The notes below the pieces were generated by a model. It searched no databases. It was not told the DNA's origin and saw only the letters and a program-made list of their open reading frames with translations. Positions 34,035 to 46,249 of a stretch of DNA of 64,000 bases are shown one piece after another; position 1 is the stretch's first letter, and each line of letters opens with the position of its first letter. Both the position numbers and the translations under genes were made by a program. This stretch comes from Holtermanniella nyarrowii (Eukaryota > Basidiomycota > Tremellomycetes > Holtermanniales), in NCBI GenBank assembly GCA_001600035.1, contig BCIT01000005.1:845981-909980 (forward strand), in the 5' to 3' direction.

Positions 34035-35128
34035 ATGACTAGATCTTGGGTCTTCACTTCAGTCTTGCTGGCAACGGCGTGCTCGACTGTTTCAGCCTCG
34101 AGATTAGGTTCGGCCGTCGGGCTAGAGAAGCGTGCCACGGGGTATGACGACCCGAACGAAAGCGGCGGCAGCTTGCTCACTGTAGGTTATGGTGTATTCA
34201 ATCAGCAGTCTGCTGATAAACCAGGTTATCGAGGGCACATTCCCCGCAGGTCTTGGAGAGCCTCTCAACGTCATCCTCAGTACCGAGTCCGACAAGGAGG
34301 TTCTCGTACGAAGTCTAGACAACGGCGGTTTCCTCAATTACATGCTGTAAGCTCCTTTGCCTTGCTCTTCCAAACTAACTTTCCTAGCTCTGCCAACCTA
34401 GGAGAGGAATGTACACTGGGCCAAGGTCTCGGGAATCCCCAACAAGCAAACGTCGGAGATGGTCGAGGGGTCGTAGACGAGGACGAGACACTGCGTTGGA
34501 ATTTTGGAGACCCTTATCTGGGGACATGTCGTGAGACGTTTGATGGAGGGCTGCATCACCGGTATTGGATTCAGAACAACACCGGGGCTTATTTCATGGC
34601 GGCCAGTGTTGAGATGGATCTAGCTAGCGGACATGATATTGTGCCGAATGGGTGAGTTTCTTTGCTACATGAAGATATGCTGACCAGAAGCTACAATCTC
34701 GGAAGAGATTACGTTGTCGGCAATCTGACAGGCAAAGCCTTTGATTCGCGTTCAGTCTCCAATCAATCCATCTTGATCGGTCAATCAAGCTATAACAATT
34801 ATACTTACGAGACGACTGCTCGCTGGGTCTCGGGGCTGCTGCAGAATAGCAGCGAAGGTGTCAATCACTACATCACGTACGTCTATCTGGCATCGCAAGA
34901 GATGACAATACTAACGAGAACAGCGTCGAAGCCGAGGGGTTCCAAGCGATTGATGGACTCGTTGCTGTTCTGACAGTCAAGATTCTGCAATACGGCCAGC
35001 GGTGAGTTGCCTTTGCTCTCTGGTGATGAGACTGATGAATTAGCACCGGCGCAGGCTTCGCCACCATCATTTCCAACCCTGTTCTCGCCCTCCTACCTCT
35101 CATCCTCAGCCTCGCCACGCTCTTCTGA
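34035..35128 (+). CDS. Secreted, GPI-anchor-type protein of unknown function
   Basis: Exons 34035-34181, 34225-34346, 34388-34651, 34688-34876, 34924-35001 and 35044-35128; 294 aa. Signal peptide MTRSWVFTSVLLATACSTVS, then a Kex2-type site (GLEKR). The mature part has NVILSTESDKEVLVRSLDNG, a Cys (ECTLGQGLGNPQQANVG), a Trp/Tyr-rich block (LRWNFGDPYLGTC, HHRYWIQNNTGAYFMAA) and YNLGRDYVVGNLTG, with N-glycosylation sequons. It ends in a hydrophobic stretch (NPVLALLPLILSLATLF), consistent with GPI attachment. I recall similar uncharacterised secreted proteins in other fungi, but no function is known to me. Confidence 0.8.
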
Positions 35129-35319
35129 GCAAAGCCTTCACTTCTTCCCTTGCATTCCAAAGCTCGAAAAGGGCCTGCCACGCTATATCCACTGTAGTCA
35201 ACATACACAGTGCTGTAAGATCATATCATTGCCTGCTGCATATAGATGAGATGAATCCGTTGTTGACGTGTATGTAAAAGATCTCATATTGATATTGAAG
35301 AAGATATGGACGGTATGTA
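35129..35319. other. Short convergent intergenic gap
   Basis: 191 bp between two convergent genes; no separate gene. Confidence 0.4.
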
Positions 35320-38300
35320 CTAAGAGAGCGATGGCCAGCCATCGAGCGGTGCGGCGCCAGCACTGTCACCGCGGCCTCCTCTCGATCTGGCAACCCAAGG
35401 AGCGGGAGAAGCCCGAGTCGCTTTGAGAGCAGGTGCAGCCGCCGACGCAGGTTTCGGCTTGGCTTTGGCGCTGGGCGCAGGCGCAGCAAAATGAGATGAG
35501 GGAGGACCTTGGGGCTGACGCACAGGAGCCCAGACGGGCCCTTCACCTCGGGTGGACGTAGCGCCGCCACGCGAAGGCGTAACAGCAACACCGCGAGTTG
35601 GCGCTGCGAACGGAGGAGCAGAACCACGAGTAGGTGCGGCACCCCTGTCAGGAGCAGCGCCACGCGATGAAGTGCCTTGGATGCCGCGGCCTCTAGAGCC
35701 ACCGCGCCCAGCGAAAGGCGGAGCGTCAGTTGGCGCATTGCCTGTCCTGTCAGCATGTCTCAATACATGCCAGTGACGTACGAAACTGAGGCTTCAACCC
35801 GATCGGAGAGAGAAATGCGCCACTCTCTGCAGAGCGATTCTGATAGAAGTTAGGGGGAGCGTCGGGTTGGACATTGCCTGCAATGTGAGCAAAATCCTCT
35901 GTCAAATCACACGCACGGAATTGAGCCTTCGAGCCGCCTGGAGCAAAAGATGGCGCGCTATCCGAGCCGAGATGAGGTGGTGCATCCAGATGTGTTTTAC
36001 CTGTGGTGTGAGCATTTCGCATCAGCTGTTGAAACATACGAAATTGCGTTTTGAGTGCAGATTGCGCTTGGCCACCGTAACCTCCGTAGCCACCGCCTGC
36101 ACCGTACGTCGAGTGAGGATAGGTGTTTCCAAAGCAATCTTGAGCACCACCGAAGTTGCCTCGAGGAGCCGGAGACCCTGTCCTACTATCCCTGGGTGTT
36201 CCAAAACCGCTGCTTGAACCGCTGTCGCCACTGCGATAACTCCCACGACCACCCCGATTGCCAACGTGACCACCACGTCCACCACGACCGCCACGATCAG
36301 CGAACCCACGAAGGACATCCTCTTTGTCACTCTGACCGAGGAGTGTAGGGTTCGCCTCAAAGTCAGGTAACAATGCAGAGCGGTGCGCGTGCTTCTGCTC
36401 GGGGAAGGTATAGCGCACTGTCAGAGAAAGGTTCTCCGACAGGTCCGGACATAACTCCACCGTCGGTAGCGGGCTTTCAACCTCGCCGTCGAGAGCAAAT
36501 TTGGGCTCCGTCATCGCCTCGCCAAAAAGTTCTTTCACTAGGCGGTGGCTTGTTGGTTCAGACTATCACATTAACACAATTGCAGACCTCGGGTTGGCGT
36601 AACGTACCTTGCCCGCAGAGTCCAGAACACACAGGCCACTGAGGTCCTTGAAAAGCTTGTTCTCCGCTGCGATGAGCATGTAGTTGTGACCCTGGGTGTT
36701 CCTCCGACGCTCGTCTTCAGACAGCTCGCCTTCCTTGTCCTTCAGCGCCTGCAGCAGCCGATCTTGGTTGATGAACGGAAGAAGAGCTACACCTTGCCAA
36801 GCCATCGTCTTGCCATTCATATCGATCTCAAATTCTTCGGGGTAGAACTCAATGATCGGCGAGTCACTCTCGGTCATGAGGAGTTGGAGTGGCTCGGGTA
36901 AATGAACCCGTGAGGCGGCAGGAAAGACACCGAGAAGTTGAGCGAAAGGCTGAAAGGGTTTACCCTGGCTGAACTCGACCTTGGTCGAACCAACGTTCTT
37001 GAAGTCTTGGGCGAAGGGTGCGTAGTGGAAAGGGTAGAACCAATTTCAAGCAGGCACGCCTTGATAGTAGTACTGTAGTACCCAGCATAGACCTTGGATA
37101 TAATGGTCGCACAACCTAATGGTCAGCGCTGAAGTCGCATGAACTCACTTCTTGATAAAGTTTTGTCTGAGAACTCGACACCAAATTTGAGTCGATAGTA
37201 CCGTTCTTGATACCCCCGCTCCCAGAGCTTCACCTCGTCGACAGAGTCGACTGTACCGTTGGCATTAGCCTTCTTCTTCTTCTTGAGAATAGATGGCTTT
37301 TCGACAACGTTCGTCGATGCTTCAACCGACGCATCATCGTCATCTGAACCATCTGCATTGTGGAAGGCGGCTCGAGCTTCAGCTAGCTTGCGGTCGCGGA
37401 CCATGCGACGAGTTTGCTGAACTCCAAAGGAGAACTTGGAGTCATCGATGTCGCCCGCTGCTGCTTCTCCAGACTGTTCACCGCTTTCGAGCTCCACGTC
37501 ACCCAAGGTCCCGCGCGCATGAGCGACGGCAGGCCTGGAATCGGGAATGGGCCCGATGCGTTTGGGAGGGGTCGAAGCGTCGGAATCTTCATCGGTGTGG
37601 TTACTTTCTTCATCACTCATCAAAGCCAGGCGCTGCGCCGCCATCCTATCCGCGCTTGATATGAAGCTACTCGTTGCAGACGTAGCCTTCCGATAGGCGT
37701 TCGCTGACGATGCAGCTGCAGAAGGTTGACCTCGAGCTCCTCGAGAAGTGTTCATTTTCCAGCCCAGGACCACATCCTTGGCCTCCTCTACATCCTCTTC
37801 CACGCCAGCCTTGCGACCCTTGGCTTCATCCCGTCCACGCGCGGCGTCGTTGCGCTGGCGCAGCTCTCTAGCAATCTGGTTCTCTTCATCTCGCCGACGC
37901 TTCTGAAAGATTGAATCCTCGGCGAACGCAAGCGCATCAAGGATGAGCTGCACGCGGACCAGCTCGACTTGGCCGTTGTTGGTGACATAACCGTCTGTTC
38001 TCTGTAGCTCTTTCTTCCAGATGCTCAAGAGCTTGTCAATCGCGCCTTCACGGATCTCGAGACTTGGGAGATGGGGAAGAAAGTCGTTGCCGACAAAGAA
38101 GATGAGAAAGATCCAATCGTCAATTGCGCGCTCGAGGTCGAAAGGAAAGCGGACATTCGGGATTTTGAGCTCGATAGCGAGGTATTCGCGCAGACACTCT
38201 ACGTCAAGGAAGATGTAGGGCTTCTTCTCAGCAGCCTTGACCTTGGCCACGACATTGGGATCTTGCCACTTCTTGTCCTCTGAGCCGTCAGCAATCCGCG

Positions 38301-39395
38301 GAAGACGGCACGGAACGCACCTCGGCAGTTGTCTGCAAAATGCCCACTTCTGCCACAGTTTGCGCACACCATTGGCCCGCGATTGCCTTGAGTGGAGACG
38401 TCTTCTCTCAGCACCTTGAAGTGCGGCTCATGCGTAGCAAGGGCAAGCATGTCAGGTCGGCATCAAGACCGTAGATGACATGGCGAGTGTTGGGATTGTA
38501 GCCAGGCTGTGAGCGCTGCCTCCTGATCCAATCCATAATCTTGTGCTCGCCTTCACCCGGCACAGATGAGTCCGAAATGATGACATGCAAGTCCTTCCAT
38601 CCCGGATCCTCGTTGAGCTTGCGAGTGACCCAATACTTGAGGCTCGCGGCAAGCAAGTCCATGAATGGCGTGCCTGGCGTGATGGCGTTACTATCCCAAG
38701 CTGGTCTCATCGCCTCGTCGGAGACTGTTTGACCCAGAGCTACCATATCAGCGATCGAACCTAAGACGAACAATGCTCACCTCTCCACACTGCGTGAGCC
38801 TCTTGCTTTTCCACCTCCTTGTCGGCGGCTTCCTGCGCCGATCTGAACCTTCTCGTGCGTTGCTGGTTCATTTTGGCCCTTGGGGCGACACCATCGATGG
38901 CCAGCATCAGAACTTTCTGCGGTCGAGCCATGTTGACAATACGTTCAGTGTATTTGAAGACTTCGACCATCATCTCTTCCTCAGTCTCAGGGGCCGGCTA
39001 ATTGTTAGCTTCAGCTCATGGTTTGTTAGCGTAGCGCACCCTGCCTTCGGGGTGCGTGCATGGGTGGACGATGCCATTCATGTCCACTTGGACGTCAGCA
39101 ATCGAGCGAGCAGCCCGTTCCTACTGACAGTAGAGATTATCCACAGTGTCATTCGGATTGGCATCCCCATACTGAGCCGCATCTTCATCTGACGTGTAGT
39201 CGTCTTCGCCACTAAAGAGAAGCGAATCGTTAGAAAGGTCTTTCCAAAACTGGCTGGACTGATTCCATAAGCTTCCCTCTGGTGTTGAATGCTCAGACTC
39301 ACCGATCTTGGGATACTTGTTTGAAAGCCATCTAAAGAAAGCTGGGACACCCTACTTGTCAGCCTTTTCGATTTTTCCATGGGAAGACTCACCAT
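35320..39395 (-). pseudogene. RAT1: Decayed tandem copy of RAT1/XRN2 5'-3' exoribonuclease
   Basis: Aligns exon for exon with the intact RAT1 next door (40060-43989). Shared features include an ATG-only first coding exon (39395-39393), [73 protein letters not shown], the CCHC knuckle [14 protein letters not shown] and [20 protein letters not shown]. Against that copy I see three lesions: a one-base deletion inside the catalytic Asp-Ala-Asp-Leu-Ile-Met block (about 38450-38453), a one-base deficit just before a conserved intron (about 37149-37165), and TGA replacing the Trp codon after GVPA (37046-37048). Coding character is otherwise good, so decay is recent or sequence errors are involved. 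The C-terminal Gly-rich tail has an exon-intron unit repeated. Confidence 0.8.
35720..36110 (-). repeat. Repeated exon-intron unit in the RAT1-copy tail
   Basis: Three consecutive small exons share the pattern R-(K/N)-x-x-x-DAPP ... (K/A)-x-QF and are joined by introns of the same phase (donor after the first base of the Arg codon). Units: KTHLDAPPHLGSDSAPSFAP ... KAQF; NVQPDAPPNFYQNRSAESGA ... KPQF; NAPTDAPPFAGRGG. The preceding exon ends in KTQF. The intact RAT1 copy has a single junction here ([12 protein letters not shown]), so the multiplication is specific to the decayed copy. Confidence 0.7.
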
Positions 39396-40059
39396 GACTG
39401 TAAGCTGAGCTTAGTTGATTTGAGCTGAGCTATATAAGTATCAAAGTTAATATCATTTGACCGCTGCAGATAATTTACACCAATGTCCAAAGTGGCACGT
39501 GGTACGCCACCACGTCCCTGGCTTAATTAAGAGAGGTCAACGGCGTCTGGGCTCCAAATTTAAAAGGTCCATGGCCAGGCTACCTGCGACACGGAATTGA
39601 GTCATACTTGTATCCATGGCTTGCATGGGGTTTCGTACGGTTGCACAAGTCACGATGAAAGGGACAAAGACAGAGACTACATAGGCTCAGCACTTGCGGT
39701 CATCCGCGGTGCATCGGAACTGATCAAGTGAGTTTGGCCGAAAGTGGCACTACACTGCCAAACTTTCAACAATCACCTCGACGGCCTACGAGGAAAACAA
39801 GAAGCGGAAAGGAGATAAAGTAGCTAGATGCACAACGCACAAGCGGAGCTCTTTGAAACACTAAAAAACCCGCGACGTTTTACACCAAAGACAGCACATT
39901 TCTCACCTTCACTACTGAACTAACATAAGATTCACGCCTTCTTTGTATTAAGTTTTCAATAATTAGCTGTTTACGATCATTCGATACGATCAATTGACAG
40001 GCTGGTTCCAGTTTCGCTCGCCATTTGCAAACGATCCATGACTAAAGCTACAAAAGAGA
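39396..40059. other. Spacer between the two RAT1 copies
   Basis: 664 bp: promoter of the left copy and 3' end of the right copy. Contains TTAATTAA near 39523 and a small inverted repeat around 39493-39512 (GGCACGTGG / CCACCACG). No gene seen. Confidence 0.4.
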
Positions 40060-43000
40060 TCACCGTTGACCACCATAGCCGCCATAGCCACCGTAACCTC
40101 CGCTTCCACTTGCGCTGCCACCGTAGCCACCGTAACCACCTCTGGAAGGAGGAGCGCCATAAGAACCTCCTCCCAAACCTCCTCGAGGTGGAGCTCCGCG
40201 GCCAGGGGGCGGTGGACCGCCGTAGCCTGCATAACCGCCTCGACCAGGAGGTGGTGGGGGTGCGCCGCCATAAGGTGCGTAAGGGTTAGGAGGAGGAGGT
40301 CCATAAGAATTGCCTGCGTCGTCAGCATGTATACCAATGAGAAGCAACCAAACGTACTGTAGCCTCCGTAAGCTGCAGACGGCGCGGCACCGCCGTAACC
40401 ACCATAGCCTCCACCTCCAGCATACGCTGGAACAGGAGGTGGTGCACGGCCACCACTGCTGCCATAGTGATCATGGCCTCCGTTGTAGTTGGCTCGTGGC
40501 GCCGGTGAGCCTCTTGGAGACTCCCAAGGGCTACCACGGCTGTTTGCGCCGCTGCCAGGTCCACCATAAGGCGTGTTGTGGCCACTACCGCCGCCATGGT
40601 GTCCGCCGCGACCACGTCTGTCGCTACCTCCACGACGAACCCGATCCTTATCACCCTCAACGAGCACCGGCATCGAAGGCTTGACCCCGTGCAAGAGCAC
40701 AGAGCGATGCGGATGGGCTTGCTTGGGGTAGTAGTAGCGTACAGTCAACGAAGGGTTACTCGACAGGTCGGGACATGCGTCGATTGTTGGTAACGGGCTG
40801 TCGATGCCGAGGTTGGGCACGAAGGTAAGCTCTGCCATGACGTCGCCAAGGATGCCTCTCGAAAGGCGATGATTTATTGGTACAGGCTGCCATTAGCTAC
40901 ATCGTCGCGTATTGAATCTGCTCACTTTCTTGCTAGACTTCAACGAATACAGGCTACAAAAGTCATCATACAATCGATTGTCTTCAGCGATGAACATGTA
41001 GTTGTTGCCCCAAGCGTTTCTTCGTCGTTCATCTTCAGAGAGCTCGCCCTCCTTGCCCTTCAGCGCAGCAAGAAGACGGTGCTCATCAATGAAAGGCAAA
41101 AGCGCTACACCCTGCCAAGCCATCTTTTTGCCGTTCATGTCGATGTCAAAGTCGCCAGGGTAAAAGTCGATGATGGGCGAGTCTTCCTCAGTCATGAGAA
41201 GCTGCAGAGGCTCGGGCAAGTGAATTTTGGAGGCGGCAGGGAAAACTCCGAGAAGCTGAGCGAAAGGCTTGAATGGCGCACCCTGCTTGAAATCGATCTG
41301 GAGCGAGCCGACTTCTTGGAAGTCTTGAGCAAAGGGAGCGTAGTGGTAAGGGTAGTACCAATCCCAAGCAGGCACCCCTTGGTAGTAGTACTCGAGCACC
41401 CAACACAGACCTTCGATGTAGTGCTTGCACACACTGTTCGTCAGCAAGCTTCCAATCGGCAAGCAGAATACGCACTCTGAGATGAACTGCGTGTCAGATA
41501 ATTCGATACCAAACTTGGAACGATAGTAGCGAGCACGGTATCCAGGCTCCCAAAGCTTAACGTCGTCCTCGTAGTCGACAGTACCGTCAGGGTTGGCCTT
41601 GATCTTCTTCTTTGGCAGCGGCTGGTCAGCCTCTGGGTTGGGCGGCGCCTCGTCAGCCGAGTCATCCTCATCCTCATCCGCGTCTTCATCCTCGCCAGCG
41701 GCGACTCGAGCCTCAACCCTCTTGCGCTTACGGGCCATACGCTTCGACTCTTTAACCTCGGGCTTGACATCGTCCTCCATGACTTCATCGTCCTCGACTT
41801 CCGGGACCTCGTCTCCACCAGGGATGACGACATCGCCATCAATCTTGACCTCCAGGTCTTTGCCGAGAACGCTCTCGGTGAGACCCTCCTCGCCATCAAC
41901 ATCAAGCACAGTCTCGCCCTCGTTGTCCGGAACAGTGACAAGCTCAGGAGGAACCATCTCGGTGTCTGCACCCTCGGCTTCAGCTTGCGCATCAATGGCA
42001 GCTTCAACAGCAGCAGGCTCCCTCTCCTCCTTCTCACCGCCGTCATCAGCATCCTCATCGATGTGTACGACAGTCGTCTTCAACGTCTTTTCATCTCCAG
42101 GCTTTGGAACCGTCGCAATAACAGGACCATCCGCAGCGTCACCACCAAGCTCTGCCTTGAGCGCTTCAGCAGCGCTGAGGTTGGCCATGCGGATCGCCTT
42201 GCGGTTGGCAATGACATCGGCATTGGAGCCGCCCATAGCATCCATGCCTTTGCGAGGATCATGGACAGGACGAGAAGGAGCAGGAGGATGACCTTGACCA
42301 CCACGTGCAGTGTTCGTCGACGTGCCCGCGAAAGAAACGTAATCTTGACCGTTCAACTCCATCTGACCCGGCTTCGAAATCGGACGACCTTCCTTGCGAG
42401 CCTTGGCCTCGTCCTGACGACGATGATCATCCGTCCGCTGGCGCTTCTGGCGGTCATTCTGACGCTCCTCGTCCTGCTTGCGCTTCTGGAAGATCTCATC
42501 TTCACTCTTCGCCAGCCCCTCGAGAATGATCTGAGCACGAGCCATCTCGACTTTGCCGTGATTAGTCAAGTATCCACCCATTCTCGGCAGCTCCGTCTTC
42601 CAAATCCTTAGCAACGTGTCGATGGCACCTTCACGGATCTCTAAACTCGGGAGATGAGGCAGGAAATCATTTCCAACAAAGAAGATGAGGAAGATCCAGT
42701 CGTCGATGGAACGTTCGAGGTCGAATGGGAAGTGGAGATTGGGCAAGTTGAGTTCGACTGCGAGGTATTCACGGAGGCAGGAGACGTCAAGGAAGATGAA
42801 TGGCTTGTCCTCGGCTGGCTTGATTTCGGCCACAGCGTTGGGGTCCTTCACCAGCTTTTCGCCTGTTCATTAGCGCAAAGCCCGGCATACACCAACAACA
42901 TACCCTTGCAGTTGGCGGCATAATGACCCGATTCACCGCAAATCTTGCAGTTGTTGGGTCCCCTACCACCTTGGAAGAACACATCCTCTCTCAGAACCTT

Positions 43001-43989
43001 GAAATGCGGCTCATGTGTCGCAAGAGCGAGCATGATGAGATCAGCATCAAGCCCATAGATGACGTGACTCGTGTTGGGGTCGTGTTCGGGATGAGAACGT
43101 TGTCTTCGGATCCAGTCCATGATCTTGTGCTCACCCTCTCCCGGCACCGAGGCGTCAGAGATGATGACATGCACGTCTTTCCATCCCGGATCGGTGTTGA
43201 GCTTATGCGCGACCCAGTATTTCAAACTCGCAGACAGCAAGTCCATGAACGGCGTGCCCGGTGTGATGGCATTGCTATCCCATGCCTTCTTGTTGGCCGT
43301 CTCTTCAGAAACGGTGTGACCCATCGCTACGACATTAGCACGGGATAGCCCGATGATGGCAGAACACACCTTTGAATAGTTCGATAGCTTCCTTCTTCTC
43401 CTCTTCCTTTTCAGCAGCTTCCTGAGCTGATCTGAATCGTCTTGATCGCTGCTGGTTCATCTTCGCACGGGGTGCAACACCGTCGATGGCCATCATGAGC
43501 AGTTTCCGTGGCCGGGCCATGTTGACGACACGCTCCGTGTACTTGAAGACCTCGACCATCATCTCCTCCTCGGTCTCTGGCGCGGGCTAATCGTCAGTCA
43601 TATGCTTCGAGCATCGCACAAGTCGCTTACTCGGCCTTCGGGATGGGTACAAGGATGAACGATACCGTTCATGTCCACTACACCTGTCAGCTCTATTTCT
43701 GGTAATGTCCACTAGCACACACAGTAGAGATTGTCGACTTCAAATCCATTTGGATTCTTGCCCGCATACGTGATCGGAACCTCGACAATTTCATCGTCGT
43801 CCCCATGGACTCTTTGAGGAGTGTCCTCCTTCACCTGCTGTACTGCCAATGATCAGACCCCATCATTTATCAGCTCTGCACAGCACATACCGATCTTGGG
43901 GTACTTTTTCGACAGCCATCTGAACAATGCGGGAACACCCTAGCGACGGATTAGCCTTTTGCGGACGTCAAGCCGAGCTCCCTCACCAT
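40060..43989 (-). CDS. RAT1: Nuclear 5'-3' exoribonuclease Rat1/Xrn2
   Basis: Rat1 degrades uncapped nuclear RNA, trims rRNA and promotes RNA polymerase II termination (torpedo). Ten exons: 43989-43987 (ATG only), 43939-43891, 43842-43723, 43677-43631, 43586-43370, 43326-42904, 42862-41476, 41433-40926, 40886-40358 and 40313-40060; 1,178 aa. Intron 41475-41434 (42 nt) is in frame and stop-free. Catalytic acidic residues are in place: [53 protein letters not shown], and later [16 protein letters not shown] zinc knuckle ([14 protein letters not shown]) interrupts the domain as in other Rat1 proteins. The C-terminus is a Gly/Pro/Tyr-rich tail (GGYGGYGG repeats). A long acidic/charged insert (about residues 400-560) lies in the linker. 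Confidence 0.95.
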
Positions 43990-44486
43990 CTTGACTGAAT
44001 CTCTGCTCTTTTCGTAGCGTGCTTTTTGCCTTGACCTTTCTGACCACTACTATAAATCGTGTGACCTCGCTCTTGCTATGTACAGGTGGTGATGGTATGG
44101 TCAATGTAAGAAAGGACAAACGAGCAATAGCTCGGGGGAACAACTACTTTGCAAGCTTCGGAGCGTCGGGAACAAGCAATGATATCGGATGTCCGAAAGC
44201 AGCTTAGCTTAACTTAATCAATGATCTTTTGACGTTGCTGTAGTATGTAGCTAGGGAAGACCGGCCTGATTCTGCCCAATCTTATGTAAAGAGAATTAGA
44301 TTAGCTGGCAGAACACAAGCTCTACTCAAGTTAGACGGAATGCCCTTCAAGACCCGAGAACCATATTGCTAGAGCTCTTAACATTCCTCACTGCAGCCCA
44401 CGTCATGCAACAGCTGCTGCAGAAGTTGTGGCCACCCCTTTGACGATCACCCTACCGGCGATCCCTCCCTGCAGTATTGGCTCATA
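43990..44486. other. Divergent intergenic region, RAT1 / TVP38
   Basis: 497 bp between divergent starts. Contains GCTTAGCTTAACTTAA at about 44203 and CTGCAGCAGAAG-type short motifs but no gene that I can support. Confidence 0.35.
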
Positions 44487-45784
44487 ATGGCAGAGATCCA
44501 CGAGCGTTTTCGCTCAGCCTCATGGAAGCAAATATGTCTCTCACCAACATGGAATTGGAACTTTTTAGTCCTGATCGTCGCGACTGCGTTCCGGCGGTTC
44601 AACAAGCTTTCGAAGCGAAGCAAGGTGCGTCTGGCATGACCTGATTTTGTCTGAACCAGGCTGATGCTTTGGAGATTGTATTATGGTGTGTGGTCATTCA
44701 ATGATGTCGGCGGATCTTGGACTGATGAGTAGCTCTGTAGCTGCGCTGAATACAGCGATCATCATCGCGGTCATCATCATCACGCCACATCGTATCGCAG
44801 TTTTCTTCAATGACCTGTCAGACAACCTGCGAGCCATGGGTATTCCAGGAATGTTCATTCTTGGCGGCTTGGTCGGTACGTTTCCCCTTGCAGCTGTAAA
44901 GCAATTGACTGTTCAAGTCCTCACGTCCCATCCTCCGCTGTTCGGGTCTGCGACGAGTCTGACACTGATTGGGTACACATGGGGTATCTGGCCTGGCTTC
45001 TTGATTGCTGGAATAGCCATCATGTTGGGATCGACATTGACGTTCCTGTCTGTACGGGTGAGTCAGATAGCTACCATACCTCGTATGGGCGGCTGCTCAT
45101 GAGCAAAGACATTCTTCTTGAGGTGGATGAGATCGTTTGGATCAGACAAGAATGAGAAATGGGATGCTTTCGGCAAAGTCATGGTGCGCTTTGAGGGAGT
45201 TGACGATGTGATGGCTGATGGAGCCAGAAAGCTAAAGGTTTGCCATTGATCATTATGATTCGGTGGTGCCCTCTGCCATTTGCCATTAACAACGGGCTAT
45301 TTGCAGTGAGTCTACTCTTTGAGTCATGAAACTTCACGCTGATATCTCCAGTCGATCGACTCGGTCTCCCTCCTGCAATTCTTGATCGCCACACTGTAAG
45401 TCACCGACCCGCGCCACAATCTAACAACGAAGGCTATACATGCCCAAACTTCTAGTGATAGTCTTCGTAGGCTCACGCCTCGTGTCATTCACCTCCCCAG
45501 AACCTCGAGATCCTCTTATCACCTATCTCAACATTGCAACAATCATCTTCTCTATCGGCGTATCCACTGGTGCCGGGATCTGGATCTATCGCCTGACGCT
45601 GGCGCAGATGCGAAAGTTACAAGGTGGTGGCGAGGCGGCGGAGATTCTGGAACACGAGAGAGATTTGTTGGGTGATTATTCCGAGGAGGAAGAAGATGGA
45701 GGAGAGACGCTTAGACTTGATGTTGAGCGTGGGGAACGGGGTGGATTCAAGCGTCGGAGCTCGAGTGGGCCAGAGGACGACTAG
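44487..45784 (+). CDS. TVP38: Golgi membrane protein Tvp38 (SNARE-associated/DedA superfamily)
   Basis: Tvp38 is a multi-pass protein of the late Golgi in the VTT/DedA superfamily. Exons 44487-44624, 44660-44685, 44730-45057, 45109-45183, 45228-45305, 45352-45395 and 45433-45784; 346 aa, phases consistent. Membrane segments include ALNTAIIIAVIIITPHRIAV, GIPGMFILGGLVGTFPLAAV, WGIWPGFLIAGIAIMLGSTL and TYLNIATIIFSIGVSTGAGI. The family block KGLPLIIMIRWCPLPFAINN GLFA (Arg, Cys-Pro and Asn) and YMPKLLVIVFVGSRL are clear. The C-terminus is an acidic cytosolic tail. Exon 2 is only 26 nt. Confidence 0.88.
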
Positions 45785-45977
45785 CCATGGAGCCACTCCT
45801 TTAGGACTTTCCTGGTTGCCGTCACCGCATTCGAGTGACCCATTCATGCATTTTGTACTTTCTCATACGACATATATCCTGTACGTGACCGGGTTCAGTG
45901 AGAGAGGCAATATCTCTTGTTCTCCAATTTGCATAAACTATGACGCTTTCTTCGCTACTCCTCTACGTACACCTTCG

Positions 45978-46205
45978 TCAACGATTAGCTGAGATGTTGG
46001 CGTGGTATGATCTTGCCTGGGTGATATATGCTTGCTTCTGCTCCTCGGTCACCGGCGCACGATAATTTTCTACCTCGGCCCGACGTGAGCTCAGTGACGT
46101 TTGAGTGAAATAGCACTGTCCGGCCTCAAAGACGAGGTTGGCTCTGTAGATTGTATCGCCAAGCTGATATTGGTTGATGGTCAATGCTAAGCTTGAAACT
46201 GACAT
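45978..46205 (-). CDS. Small orphan family member A (75 aa)
   Basis: One of three paralogous small proteins on the minus strand between 45.9 and 49.1 kb. Shared core: T-I-x-(E/Q)-Y-(Q/R)-L-G-x-x-(I/L)-x-R-x-NLV-x-E, then an aromatic pair, T-x-T, a Pro/Arg-rich turn and a C-terminal charged helix ending in R. Here it reads LTINQYQLGDTIYRANLVFE and CYFTQTSLSSRR. No signal peptide, no membrane segment, single exon. A TATA-like element is about 40 bp upstream. The gene is convergent with TVP38 (194 bp between stops). Function unknown; I know no family. Confidence 0.6.
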   Translation of the reverse strand: MSVSSLALTINQYQLGDTIYRANLVFEAGQCYFTQTSLSSRRAEVENYRAPVTEEQKQAYITQARSYHANISANR

Positions 46206-46242
46206 GCCTAATCTTCAGAAAGCACGCACAGCGCAGCGTAAG

Positions 46243-46248
46243 ATATAT
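46243..46248 (-). promoter_or_regulatory. TATA-like element of small gene A
   Basis: ATATAT on the minus strand, about 40 bp before ATG 46205; position conserved with copies B and C. Confidence 0.4.
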
Positions 46249-46249
46249 G

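Noticed and set aside
41593-42291. 232-codon Ser-rich plus-strand frame opposite RAT1
   Set aside because: Antisense of the acidic insert of RAT1; low-complexity composition mirrors the sense codons.
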